Origin: Membranipora membranacea
Lineage: Eukaryota > Bryozoa > Gymnolaemata > Cheilostomatida > Membraniporidae
Assembly: GCA_914767715.1 (NCBI GenBank)
Contig: OU612065.1
Coordinates: 25,236,001-25,300,000, forward strand
Reading direction: 5' to 3'
DNA length: 64,000 bases
In this document: in pieces, positions 29,819-41,160 of the stretch
Layout of the letters: each line of letters opens with the position of its first letter
Position numbering within the stretch: position 1 is the first letter of the stretch
Made by a program: the position numbers and the translations under genes
The notes under the pieces: generated by a model
Database searches by the model: none
What the model was told of the DNA's origin: nothing
The model's input: only the letters and a program-made list of their open reading frames with translations

Positions 29819-29855
29819 CACAGAGTAAGGATATATCCTTACTCTGTGCTATAAG
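29813..29855. mobile_element. 30-bp palindrome, CACAGAG family
   Basis: 29819-29848 is a perfect palindrome, CACAGAGTAAGGATA plus its complement. TATAAG lies at 29813-29818 and 29850-29855. The same palindrome recurs at 47000 and 52332. Confidence 0.85.
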
Positions 29856-30277
29856 TACTCTAGACTGGAACCTGCATGCTTGGAGCATCCTCCCAATAGA
29901 CTTATTATTGAGTCTGTGCAAGTATGAAAGCAGTTAATATTAGGTAAAATGCTGAGCATAACTTGAAATTTACAATAGTCGATGCACCATTTCTCATACA
30001 AATGATGTAGTCCAGAGGGCAGAGGCAGCTATAGCATAAGTTGTTATGGCACGGACAATATTTGATGGCACGATATACTGATCACATTTTGTATTTCATT
30101 AGTATGTTCTGTAAAATTCACTGGGTGTAGCCAGTTGTGTTGGTCACATTTAGAAATTAGGAGGTGTTATATTTTTACATACCATGTATGGGGACATAAT
30201 TCCTATTACGACCTATGCGCTACAGTGAAAAAGTGAATAGCGCAGTGACTTCGCGTCGTGAGGGATGCACTGAATTA

Positions 30278-30321
30278 GGGAGGACCATAGACTTAATAAT
30301 TATTAAGTCTATGGGGAGGAC
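30278..30321. mobile_element. 28-bp palindrome with 8-bp target duplication
   Basis: 30286-30313 is a perfect palindrome, CATAGACTTAATAA plus its complement. Flanked by GGGAGGAC at 30278-30285 and 30314-30321, identical on both sides. Related in sequence to the insertion at 48038. Confidence 0.9.
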
Positions 30322-30406
30322 GCTCCAAACATGCAGTTTCCAGTCTAGAGTATTTATATGTTTATGGTCATGATGCTTTATCGCTGTCAAAATATTTTTC
30401 TTGCAG

Positions 30407-30529
30407 GCTGTTGTACTGCACAAAATGACGGAAGATTTCAGATTTCAACAATGATGGTCCATTACCAAGCAGACTGCTGGTCAATCACATACAGCCAGCT
30501 TCCCTTCACTTCATCATGCTTCCATTATG
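30407..30529 (+). other. exon-like segment, unrecognised
   Basis: Strong acceptor (TTTTTCTTGCAG) and strong donor (GTAAGTTT) bound 123 nt. One frame is open (QNDGRFQISTMMVHYQADCW...). It lies just upstream of the hairpin modules and could be an early exon of the same transcript. No family recognised. Confidence 0.4.
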
Positions 30530-32637
30530 GTAAGTTTGAGCGGATGAGATATTGCCAAGGAATCGCTAGTCAAGTTCTAAAAATCATTTTTAATTAAATT
30601 AAGAGTCATCACCACATACAATGTGATCTCTGTAAAGTACATGTTATATTCTATGAATTCCAAACACAATTATATCTGTGAAGAATGATGGCATACTAGT
30701 TTACCTAAAGCTCTTGAAGTTTTGATGGTCAGACACTGTAGATTGGGACATGCACGCCTAGATTGCTGGATCAACAAAACAATCATAGACATAAGCCTTG
30801 GCTTTTTTCCCAGTAGGATTTGGTGATTCAATGTAATTTACTAAAGCTGATTTTGTTTTAAGTTTTACCTTTATTTTAATTAAGTAAGTTTGGGTACACT
30901 GAATGAATTGAAGCAACTTTTTAGCAAAATTTATATGTCCAGAATGCTGGTTTACCGATCCATGGCAATACAGACACTACAAGACTACATAAACATCCTA
31001 AGATACATCAACCAATCTGAACACACAGAGAGAGGCCTTCACAGTGCTAGATTGATGAGATCAGCCAGGTCTCCCTTGATGAACTTGTGAGTAACTGTCA
31101 AATCATTCATTGTTCACCTTGGCGTTAAGATCTTCTTACTTATACTGATGATACCACCTTCTGTAATTTGCCTGATGCTGTTGGTAACATTTTACCAACG
31201 CAGTAGCCCAAATTGATAGTCGCAAGGAATTTGAAAATCAAATAATATATTTAAATGATTTTGCAGACAGTTTCAGTCTCTCATGTAGGATGAGTTGCAT
31301 ATCGTGTTGTTCTTCCATTTTTTTGTATGATAGACAAAGCAACAAGTAAAAATGGATGAAGCATAGGGTCTGAGTTTTCTTACCGGGGGCAATCCATATC
31401 ACTGATTCAATAACATTTTGTTTTAATTATTTTTGTGCATATATATATTTTAATGTTTTTTTATGAGGTCAACAAATTGTTATTTTCTTGCGTTTATAAC
31501 ATGCTTTTATGGAACTTCAATAAAAACGTGTAAGAATAATAAAACACACCTGATGTATGATGTGTATCTTTTATTCTTACCACAGGGTACGCAAGCAGTT
31601 ACTCCGACTTTTTACGTGGCAATGGGAGAAGGTTTTGGATAGGGAGGCCTTTGATCGTCAGCCAGGCCTCCCAAATCAACATTGGATGACTTCATCGGTA
31701 GGTTTGACAATAATAGGATTACCCTTCTATTTTAGCCAAAATAACTTCTGTTATAATTGTTATAATTTAGGATTAGTTTGCTTTTGATGATTGATCGCTT
31801 TGCGGATCTGATAAAGTACATGCTACATTCTCAGAGTTCTAAACACAATCAAATTCAGTGAAGACATTACGAGTAACACAAAAACTCTGACAAGAAATTT
31901 CAAAACGCAGAGGTGTAGTAGATTCTAAGTTTGCAGTTCCTGCTTATTCTTGGCTTGATTTGTTCCACTTTCTGCTGCAGACTTTTAAGACACACACTAG
32001 CATATTATCATTATGATATGTTTGGCCGTAGCATCTTCAATTGCTGAGCTCTTTTGCCGAACAGGAACACTTTAATGGAGGCTGCCTCATAAGACATGGC
32101 AGTCAATTGCGTTGCTGACTGGTGAAAACAACACAGGTCAACCTGAACACGTAAAGGGAGGTCTTCACAGCGCTTGAGTTATGAGATCAGCCAGGCCTCT
32201 CTCTACAAACTTGTAAGTAGATAGGATTCAGTATGAATGATGGTAATAAAATCTCCTTTCACCTTTTGATATGTTCTGAAACACGCACTGCTGGTTGCAA
32301 TTGCCATCTCAATAACACCGAAACGAGTGTTGCGAGAAACAAAGTTCAAATTACTAATAATCAAATACCATTGAAACTTTTTTTATACAGCTTCATTGGT
32401 GAGTTTGATTACAGTGTAGGATGAATAAATAATTTAACTCCAACTTGAATTCAGCCATTTGTTTTACAAGATTAAAACTTTGTTTTGCTGCATTCCTTGT
32501 TCCATTCCATGCATTCGTGCAACTTGGCACACACTGCATTTCTTGAATTGCCTTTTATCTATTAGTCAGTTACTATAAATAGTATGAATGCGTGAAAGTT
32601 TACCATTTCTTTTTATTAAAAATGATGAAGTTTTTGA

Positions 32638-32673
32638 GGTGAAGCCATAGAGTTATCTCTCTATGGGTGAAGC
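32638..32673. mobile_element. 20-bp palindrome with 8-bp target duplication
   Basis: CATAGAG-ttatct-CTCTATG at 32646-32665, flanked by GGTGAAGC at 32638-32645 and 32666-32673, identical on both sides. The smallest member of the class. Confidence 0.85.
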
Positions 32674-33092
32674 ATTCATAATTGGAAACTTCTATATGAT
32701 ATTAATTATTAAATCGATAACTACAGCGACTCACTCATTCAGACCAACAGCTATGACACATAGACTGGCAAAGAAGGAGGCAAGATGATGTTAGGGAGGC
32801 CTTCTGAGAGCAAAGAGATAGCCAGGCCTCCCGAGAGCATTTTTTAAAGAATCTTGGGTAGGTTTAATTATGAATTTGATTTATTAATTTGTTGAGGGAT
32901 TTATTAATTAGTTCAACGCAAATCCAGAATATTACCACAAACAGGGTATTAACTAGCATAGAAAAGAGATTCCGTCCTTGCTATACTCACAATAATATGA
33001 TAAAGGTTGCATTTCTGAGAAGAGGGCTTTCCAAATTTCCTGAATTATTGGTGTCATCCTGTCCTCACTCTCTCAACACCTGATAATCTGTT

Positions 33093-33136
33093 ATGTCTGC
33101 AATGAACTCCCTCGAGAGGGAGTTCATTGATGTCTG
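33093..33136. mobile_element. 30-bp palindrome with 7-bp target duplication
   Basis: 33100-33129 has 14-bp arms, CAATGAACTCCCTC and complement, around a 2-base centre. Flanked by ATGTCTG on both sides (33093-33099 and 33130-33136). Related palindromes lie at 25338 and 47559. Confidence 0.88.
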
Positions 33137-33639
33137 TGTACACACATAATTCAGCATACAGACCTTAGTATGGAATCCTCCTTTTGCCTATTGAAGATGT
33201 GTTAACCCAACTTGTTATAATTTACCAATTTACTAATTTAGTTTATGAATTATTATTTGCAGCACAGGCCTGACAAGCAGTGAAAAGTGGGAGACAAATA
33301 CTGATAGGGAGGCACCCATCAGCCAGGCCTTCCGAGTCACCTTCATGGTGCTTATCGGGTAGGTTTAAACAAGGAGTAACTCCTTGGTTTTTCAAGATTA
33401 AAACTGGTATCTGCTTTTGAAATGTTGCGCTTGTGGAATTCTAATCAATATCACCTACTATCTAAAACAACCTTTATAATGATTGAAAACTTTTACCCGA
33501 TATAATGACTTAATTCATATTAACAGCAACTCACCTATTTAAGGTGGGAGGAAAAAATACTGACAGGGAGGCCATCTGAAAGTCAGCCAGGCCTCCCGAA
33601 TTATTTCGCACAAATTATTTGGTAGGTTTGATTGTAACA

Positions 33640-35396
33640 GTTGAAGATTCATAGATTATAATGCAAAGAACCAGGTTCACTATTTTGACAAGGTTAATAA
33701 AACATAGAATACTTTCTTTACACTCGATGAGGTTGCTTCCGCATTCTGCAAAATCCATAGACTATCATGTTCAGTAATTAACAGTCATAAAAGTTTCAGA
33801 CATTCTTATTTGTGAAGATTTCAATGTGTCTTATTTCGGATTGAATTACGATACCTTTCAAGACATTGTGTCAGATGACATTTTCTTATGTAATCATCAT
33901 GAAGGACATCATGTTTTATAATTACCTTAGTGTATAAGAGCAACCATATTTTCTTCCGAATGTGCAACGATCACTTACACAACATGGTATTGAAGTATCC
34001 TTATTCTCAAATGATTTATTATCAAGTGCGACAGTACAAAACTAAAGGTCAATCACATATCATATAAAGACACAGTGCAGTGAATAACGTGTTAATATTC
34101 AACTAACACATTTCATAAACCAGACCCTGGACCGCAACCACAAAAATTGATAACCACTCATAAGCTGGATTAGAACTCCCATAAAATATGACACCTGTCA
34201 AAAATAATTACCTCTGCACCTATTATCGGTGATTGGTTTCTAAAGCGGAGAAAAACAATGAGCGTGCAAAAGTCAAAAACTAAGACTAAGGGTGAACTCT
34301 AGGTCACCAGACATTATAACACAAATTGCACTGGTTTCTGATTATATTTTTTTTTTCATAAGTTCCATTGTCATCCACATGTTGTCAATTTGAATAGCTA
34401 TGGTGATCTGTTTCGGCGTGATTATTATAGGCTTGACCTGCTTGTTGTGAGAGCTTGCTGCTTGTGCGCTGACTTCGAATTGATGATATGAGAACCAAGG
34501 ACTTTAGAGTTATAGATATGAAATCGAATCAGGGCAATAGTGTAGTAGAGTATGCATTGAGATTTAACCCAGCATGCTGTGCAGACAGGAAATCATCATT
34601 AACCCCACATAATCTGTAAAACAAAACAAAGTAAAGTTAGTTTAAATTCAATTATTACTAAGAGCTTAAACTGAGACCCAACGGATACATACTTAGGCAT
34701 TCAGTGCATGGTGACGGGTAGTTTAGGTTAAGGCTTAAACATCATAGGTTATCATTATTGAGATTTATCTAGACACAGGCTATATGGTAATGGAAAATAG
34801 TAATATTGTAGTAAATAGAGGGAATAATACACTGAGGGCGTATTGAAACATAACAAAACATAATCACAGGGCCATGAGAAATCTGGGCACGTGCAACAAC
34901 CCGTGGAGAATCAAACAACGGGAAAACAACAGAAGTCACAAAACATCTTCAAAATAACCACAGAGTCACGAGATCTTTGGGCATGTGAATCAACCCTGGA
35001 AAGATTGCGAAATTAGAAAACCAATATATTGCACCATAGAAAACAAGTGCAGTTGACACCATAAGCTATTTTGAAAATAACGAGCAATAGAAGCCACTAA
35101 AGATCTTCAAAACAACCCTGGAAGGATTGCAAAATCAGGAAAACCAACAGATTACACCATGGATAAACAGGTGCACTTGACACCATAAATTACCTAAAAA
35201 TAATCGAAACAGAAATGAGGGAAGGTCAAGCAAAGGACAGACTAACTATGTTTTGACAGCTAGATAATTAAAACTGACAAAACACGCAATTCAAAAGAGA
35301 GTAATGACGAAATTGAGGCTAAAACCAATAACAAGGTAAACACCTTTACACCTGTAAATGCAAACGTTGCACAATAACAGGACAGCAAACCAGCAC
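33640..35396. other. no gene; diverged tandem repeats
   Basis: AT-rich. From about 34860 to 35200 there are two to three diverged copies of a roughly 120-bp unit (CAACCCTGGAARGATTGC... then TTGACACCATAA), ending some 200 bases before the TATA box. No coding segment is supported. Confidence 0.55.
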
Positions 35397-35404
35397 TATA
35401 AAAG
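35397..35404 (+). promoter_or_regulatory. TATA box
   Basis: TATAAAAG in a CACTATAAAAGCC context. A start site would be expected near 35427, exactly where the hairpin repeats begin. Inferred from spacing only. Confidence 0.5.
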
Positions 35405-35426
35405 CCTGATGGACACTTGTAAAAAT

Positions 35427-36129
35427 CAGTCAGCGCCAGGAGGCGGGTTCACGACATACAGCGTTACACATTTAATCAGATAACTATCTGATTTACTCAG
35501 CCCAAGGAGGCCTATTCTTCAACTAAGAAGACAACAATTCAGTCAGCGCCAGAGAGCGGGTTAACGACGTACAGCATTACAGATTTAATCAGAGAATTAT
35601 CTGATTCAGTCAGCCCAAAGAGGCACATCTACAGAGAGGAAAATTGTCTAAAAACTTTAGACAAATTCAGCCAACAGAGCTTTTGGCAAGATATACAGAG
35701 ATACAAATACCGCGATTCACAGCGAGGAACCTAGTCTAACATAGCTTAGATAAAAGAGATACATATACCGCGATTCACAGCGAGGAACTTAGTCTAACAT
35801 AGCTTAGATATAAAGAGATACATATACCGCGATTCACAGCGAGGAACCTAGTCTAACATAGCCTAGATACAAATACCGCGATTCACAGCGAGGAAATCAG
35901 TCTAACATAGCTTAGATGCAAATACCGCGATTCACAGCGAGGAAATCAGTCTAACATAGCTTAGATACAAATACCGCGATTCACAGCGAGGAACTTAGTC
36001 TAACATAGCTTAGATATAAAGAGATACATATACCGCGACTCACAGCGAGGAACCCAGTCTAACATAGTTTCAATACACAGAGATATCACACTGAATATCA
36101 CACTGAATTCGAGGTCATCTGCACCAAGG
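35427..36129 (+). ncRNA. predicted first exon built from short hairpin repeats
   Basis: Two repeat families follow the TATA box and end at a good donor (CAAGG/GTAAGA). Family A occurs twice (35429-35512, 35540-35624) and holds CAGTCAGCGCCAGRRRGCGGG and an AATCAGA...TCTGATT hairpin. Single hairpins follow: GTCTAAaaacTTTAGAC near 35647, GCCAAcagagcttTTGGC near 35670. Family B occurs seven times (starts near 35708, 35766, 35825, 35873, 35922, 35971, 36031), spaced about 49 or 59 bases. Each unit holds CGCgattcacaGCG, then AGGAA, then TCTAAcatagcTTAGA. No long open frame crosses it. A transcribed, structured leader or noncoding RNA is the inference; an ordinary minisatellite is the alternative. 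Confidence 0.5.
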
Positions 36130-36730
36130 GTAAGATCTTATTATAAAGATTTTGAATGTTTATGTATTTTTATGACTAAATGATAAATGCTAAGATATTA
36201 TTGTAAAATTATTGATTGATTTATTGCCTGACGAATAGAACCATATTTATATTTTGTTATTATTGTTTAAAATAAATCCTTGAGCAATTCCACCGAGAAT
36301 TGCAACAAACTCAAATCTAAACCAGTGCTCAGTAGTTGAGGCTAGCGCACATTGTACGATAGTAGCTCTACTTACCGCTGAGGTATTGTTGATCAACAGT
36401 TCAGTTGTGTTTTTGAAGTCTCTCTTTAATAACCGAATTATCAGCAATTATAAGTCCAGATCTGCTACCATTGCATTTGCACTACTTGAACCATACATAT
36501 CGCGGATTCTAAAACAGAAAATTGGAGGATATTTTATTATTTGGGATTTGAGACAAGGAGTGAACAACTCCAAATTACAGTCCGATTAATCAAACACAAA
36601 ATTCATTCACCATAACAAATCAAAAATTCCATGCTGATAATTGTGCCAGTTTATGTATTTAGTTGAAACTAATTGAAAACTGTTACCTTACTTTGACTTG
36701 ATTAATATTTAAAGCAACATCTTTTCGCAG
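36130..36730. other. possible intron
   Basis: AT-rich sequence between the GTAAGA donor at 36130 and the TTTTCGCAG acceptor at 36722-36730. Open frames within are short on both strands. Confidence 0.35.
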
Positions 36731-36871
36731 AACAACGAACCAAGATCAAGGTTCAGGAGGCGGCTGGAGAGGCTGATGTCAAGGGGCAGGACTGTTTCTT
36801 CACATACTTCATCAACAACCTGCCAGACAACATTAATATCTACAGTGCAATTATCCGGGATGATCTTGTTG
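36731..36871 (+). CDS. possible coding exon, unrecognised
   Basis: A 141-nt segment between a good acceptor (TTTTCGCAG) and a good donor (GTGAGA). One frame is open and looks coding: KIKVQEAAGEADVKGQDCFF then TYFINNLPDNINIYSAIIRD. It is the next plausible exon after the hairpin-repeat exon ending at 36129. No family recognised and no further exon could be joined, so gene extent is unknown. Confidence 0.4.
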
Positions 36872-39800
36872 GTGAGAGCCCAACTTCAGAAATAATTAAA
36901 AATTCCCTTTGCCTATTTATATAGACTCTCTGGCCATGATAAGGTCGTGGTCGGGTGGGTGTGTTCATTTGTTGTTCCGGGTCAGTTCTCAATCTATTGC
37001 TCATTTCTAACGCCGTAGGGCTTTCATCTCTGATGTTCCAGGAGCATCAGCTGCGAAGAAAAATATCTTAACATTTAACATACTTAATCAAAATCAAGTC
37101 TTTAAAACATACAGAAAAAATCAGAATAAAATATTTATCAAATAATCAGCAACTGTATAAGTAACAATACATGTTTCAAATAATTTATTAGAATATATCA
37201 GAATAAAATAAGTTATCCTCAGGTTCGGTAATCATTCAAATTAGGGAATTAAAGAACTCACCTGGGAATTGGTGAGCAGAAGGGTAATAAAGACTTCATG
37301 ACTGATCCATATCGTTTTCTTTTGAATTGGTTAGCTAGTAAACTACATAGGGAATGAGGTCTATTGATAATTACTAGTCCTTGAGCCGTATATTTGTGAA
37401 CAAGATGGCTGCCTTTTCGTTTCGACTTTGTATATTGTAGGCTCGTTGCCTCGGAATGGATGGGATAGTAACTAGAATCCCCTATCTTAACAAAAGCATT
37501 AGATCTCATTTGGAAACATCCCCAAGATCCCAGATTCTTGAGTGAGGCACAGCTTAGCACTGAAGATAGGTCTCTCATGTCAACCCCGAGTCGGTTTGAC
37601 TCGCATGGTTGCGCCTATCTTCAGTATCCTGTGCCACTGGTTGTGACTGAGGCTACATGCTGTCATGAAATATCTCACGCCGCAAAAATCTGGGTGATGT
37701 ACAGTCTTAGCGCTTTATAATATCCTGTGCAAAATACTGGTCATTTCCGAGGTTAGAAGGTGAGCTTGTAATGCTTTTATTAAGATAACATTTAGCTCCT
37801 GAAAAGTCACTGACTGGCTGCTGTGTGCGCTGCATGTGTCTGAGTATTGGTTATCAGATATATTGTTCTGTTCCCATCTACTTGTTCTCATGGGAGGTCT
37901 ATTTTCTTCTCCGGTTACCATATTTGGGAGAACTTGACTGATTGATAGCAAACACCAACAGGTAAACGTCTCAAGCCCAACTTGCCTGAGATTGGTATTC
38001 CGCTAATTTGTGTATTCTGGTGCTGTGTATGGTTATTTTGATTCAGTCTATGAATAACTTAGCTTTTTTTTTCCGGTTTCTGTTTGTGGTTATTTGTAAT
38101 AAAAGGTTCTTCTAAAAGAAAATGATGACAGCGGAGCGATCAGGTAGTCAGAGACTAGAATGGTGACCGCCCGATTAACAGTATGACCAAGAACTATGTG
38201 GCCAAAGACAGCCCAAGGAACCCCTCCCGCCGCGCCTGCTGACTATGCACCACACCCCCACAGGGCCCTGGTCAGCCGAACACGCAGACCAAGGGGCTCA
38301 CAAACCCTTTCACCAGGAAGGTACCTGTTGAGCAGGTTTACACCTGTCGTCAACAGGGACCTTGCCCACCTGCAGTTTTTGGGTCTTTGAGGGACAACTC
38401 CAAGTTTACTTCTTGTGAAACTAACATTTGGTGAGCTCACACAGATCTCACAATTTGCAATTGTTTTTGAATATAATATTAAAAAGCGATATTTAAATAG
38501 CATTTGCACCGGCATAATTTTAAGGTGCTCAAAGAATGAAGTTACATGGCCTCGTGGATGAATTTTTAAAATGACACATGAGTGCTGATTTTTGTAAAAG
38601 TAAAATTTGGTTTATCTCGCATTCAGCTGCATGGCCCCAGAACTCGATGCCGTAAATTAAATGTGGGTAAAAAAATGTGTAGTATAAATTTATCATCATT
38701 GGAATATCTAAATATTATATCTATTACATAGGCAACATCTTGTACAACTGGTCATGTCTGAAGTTAGCAAGTGATGTCATAATGCTTTAACTTGGGGAGT
38801 TAAGCTGCTTTGAGAGAGTAAATAATGATATATTATAGTAAAATAAGAGGGGTAAGTAATGTTGGCTAAGTATTCATTATTCTATATTTGAGATGACTGT
38901 ATAAAGACTTGACCTATTGGTATACCCTAGCCTGTCTGTTGATGTTGTCCAACTTGTGCTGTAATTGTAATTGCTGACCAGGTGGTGTTTTTTTTCAGTT
39001 TTGATGGTTTCATCCGTTGCAGAGGTAAGTCCCAGATCGTCCCAATTCTTGTTATGCCCAATTTTGGTTTCAATTCTCTAGATCGTTGGTTGCATATGGA
39101 ACTCCAGAAAATAATGTGTGCATAAGTGCCAAGTTTCAATCCTGTATCACTGTGACATTCAAAACGTACTAAAGATATTGCTCCATGATCATTTGGAAGA
39201 CTCCTGGTTTAGATTAGATTCTCAGAACGCCTCCCTATTATTATTTATCGCCTAATCATTTTGGAGAAAGCAGATATCCTATAGGTATGAATTCGACCCA
39301 AGCATCCTGTTGATAGCATTTGTCTCAAGCCAGTTTTTTGGTAAAGGCTCTGGACCTGGTAAAATGTTTGGTACATATTAGATTAATTCTGTGGTTCGAC
39401 AACTTAGAATCGTGTTCAGGATTTTAACACAGACATTTTTTATGTTTTTTTACTAACTTTTGTTGTGAACGAGTTTAGATGAATGTGGTTACGCGTAATG
39501 CGAATCGTAGTAGAGATTGTGAGTATGAGGAATTTTATGTACTACATTTGCTAGTTGCCTTCTCGTGTACAAGAGAAGACAACTACAAAGTATCACAAAT
39601 ATGTTAAACAGTATGAATGAGAAGCCCTAGTTCATACATGAATGAACATGGATGATTAGAGAGAATAGCAAGTAAAGAGCTTAGCTCGGGGACTCTTGAT
39701 CCACCAAGAGAACTGGGCACATCAAAAATATTACTTGGAGCTGAAATATGTGGCAGCAGCACACAGATATCTAGTCACATATTCAGTTTTAGATAGTATT

Positions 39801-40185
39801 ATAACCTACAGAAAAACGACAAGAAAATAACAATAAAAACAACGAGAAAACAGCAAGAAAACAACAAGAAAAACAATGCAATCAGCTAAGTAATCAAGAT
39901 GATTGTGTGATTGTGGTTGCGAGTTCATATCTTGTTCCGTTTATATTTGTATATGTTTTTCTGTCATGACGTTGTCTCTCACCCATGTTTTTGTCTATCT
40001 CTAGGTTCGATATCACCGTAACAGGACAGGTCGATCAGGATTAAATTACTTTGTTGGTTGTCGATTCAGAGGTAGAATAGTGTAATTCGGTGAGTTGTAT
40101 ATTTATATGAATTGAGCCTTTGCCATTAACTAGTTGTTAGTGTACACCCCAAAGTGCCCCATTTCAAGTGCATCACTATAATGCT
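36872..40185. other. no gene seen
   Basis: About 3.3 kb with no supported exon or RNA gene. Overlapping open frames on both strands near 37258-37720 and 38196-38515 lack motifs. A short hairpin (GTTGccTTCTC...GAGAAgaCAAC, 39554-39583) has no flanking direct repeat. Confidence 0.4.
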
Positions 40186-40700
40186 AATAGACAGTTTTCT
40201 GAGCTCTGATTTAGGCCTCAATTTGGAGTTGTCCTCTCTCCAGTTTGGTACTTTTAACACACGCCGCATAGGAAAAGTGTGCTGAAAAGAGGGTTATCTT
40301 GAAATCTGCTTATAGTAGGAAAAAATTATTTTTGATTCAGAATCTGCAAAAGTGAAAACTCATACAGATATAGTTTGGGAAATAATTTTAGTATTTGGAT
40401 AGTCAATTATAGCATTTTCCGCCGGTTTTGCGGACAATTTGGCAGAATCTTTCATAAGTTTCGTCACTAAAATTAAGATGTATCAATATTCAAGCCTCCA
40501 ATGATTTGGAAACCCTGTCTCCCAGGGTTTTCAATGGTGCAGACTCGGAATCAAAAATCATTTTTATCCTAAAATTAGCGGTTTTCAATATAACCTTCTT
40601 TCAGCAGGTTTTTCCTATGCAGCGTGGGTTAAAAGTACCAAACTGGAGAGAGGACAACTCCTAATTGAGGCATAAATAAGAGCTCAGAAAACTGTCTATT
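40186..40700. mobile_element. element with ~120-bp terminal inverted repeats
   Basis: Left arm 40186 to about 40310 and right arm about 40580-40700 are inverted copies. They begin AATAGACAGTTTTCTGAGCTC and include GGAGTTGTCCTCTCTCCAGT, a TTTGGTACTTTTAA block and GCATAGGAAAA. The middle is AT-rich and noncoding. A single-arm relative lies at 23353. Superfamily not determined. Confidence 0.85.
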
Positions 40701-40723
40701 CATACGCTGCTTTTAAGCGCTAA

Positions 40724-41157
40724 AGCCGCGTTTACATTGTCAACTAATCTGCCTATTTGAACAACACCGACATTCAACACCGACAAATCTTCTAATGTAA
40801 ACATTGTGTCGGTGTAGACTAATCGGAGTTTAATGAAACCGTTGCTCTGTGATCATGTCACAGAATGAACGACACAGGGTCCGATTCCATTGATACATAA
40901 CCAATTAAAACACAGATATGTAGGTCATTCAGGTCAACAGGTCAGAATACCATGTGTGTCAATGTCAAGGTTAAATGCCTAGTACTACCAATACTAGCTG
41001 TAGCTATTGTACAGTGGTAATATTGTCTATATTTAATTTAAATCTAATGTAAAAGCAAAATCGTTATTGCCTATATTACACCGACATTTACTGCCGACAG
41101 TTATGGTATGTCGGTGTTGTTCAATTATGCAGATTAGTTGACAATGTAAACGCACCT
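40724..41157. mobile_element. second inverted-repeat element, TTAA-flanked
   Basis: Starts 24 bases after the previous element. The arms share CGTTTACATTGTCAACTAAT, then CTGC and AACAACACCGACAT, and are inverted at the two ends. TTAA occurs near both ends (40713 and 41157), which would suit a TTAA-target superfamily such as Kolobok or piggyBac, but the left boundary is ambiguous by several bases. Interior noncoding. Confidence 0.8.
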
Positions 41158-41160
41158 TAA

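Larger units (their letters stand above)
31030..33621 (+). repeat. six diverged hairpin modules before donor-like sites
   Basis: Six copies of a GGGAGGCCT / AGGCCTCCC hairpin, each with (T)CAGCC or TAGCC just before the right arm. Left and right arms: 31030-31038 with 31067-31075; 31642-31650 with 31664-31672; 32156-32164 with 32193-32201; 32794-32802 with 32824-32832; 33307-33313 with 33327-33333; 33566-33573 with 33590-33597. Each is followed within about 45 bases by a donor-like site (GTGAGT, GTAAGT or GTAGGTTT), and at least two follow a clear acceptor (exons 31586-31697 and 33263-33358). Arm changes in copies 1, 3 and 5 mostly keep pairing through G-U wobbles. Reading frame is not kept between copies, so a noncoding RNA role is more likely than a protein domain. 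Between the modules lie weakly similar AT-rich spacers. Confidence 0.65.

Noticed and set aside
31586-33621. Hairpin modules as repeated protein domain exons (WEKVLDREAFDRQPGLPN type)
   Set aside because: Frame changes between copies because of small indels, and one copy has an in-frame stop; only the hairpin is kept.
35697-36070. CRISPR-like appearance of regularly spaced repeats
   Set aside because: Linkers are themselves repeats of one another, spacing alternates between about 49 and 59 bases, there are no unique spacers, and the context is an animal genome.
39554-39583. Short hairpin as another palindromic insertion
   Set aside because: Arms are imperfect, ends are not CA..TG, and no flanking direct repeat exists.
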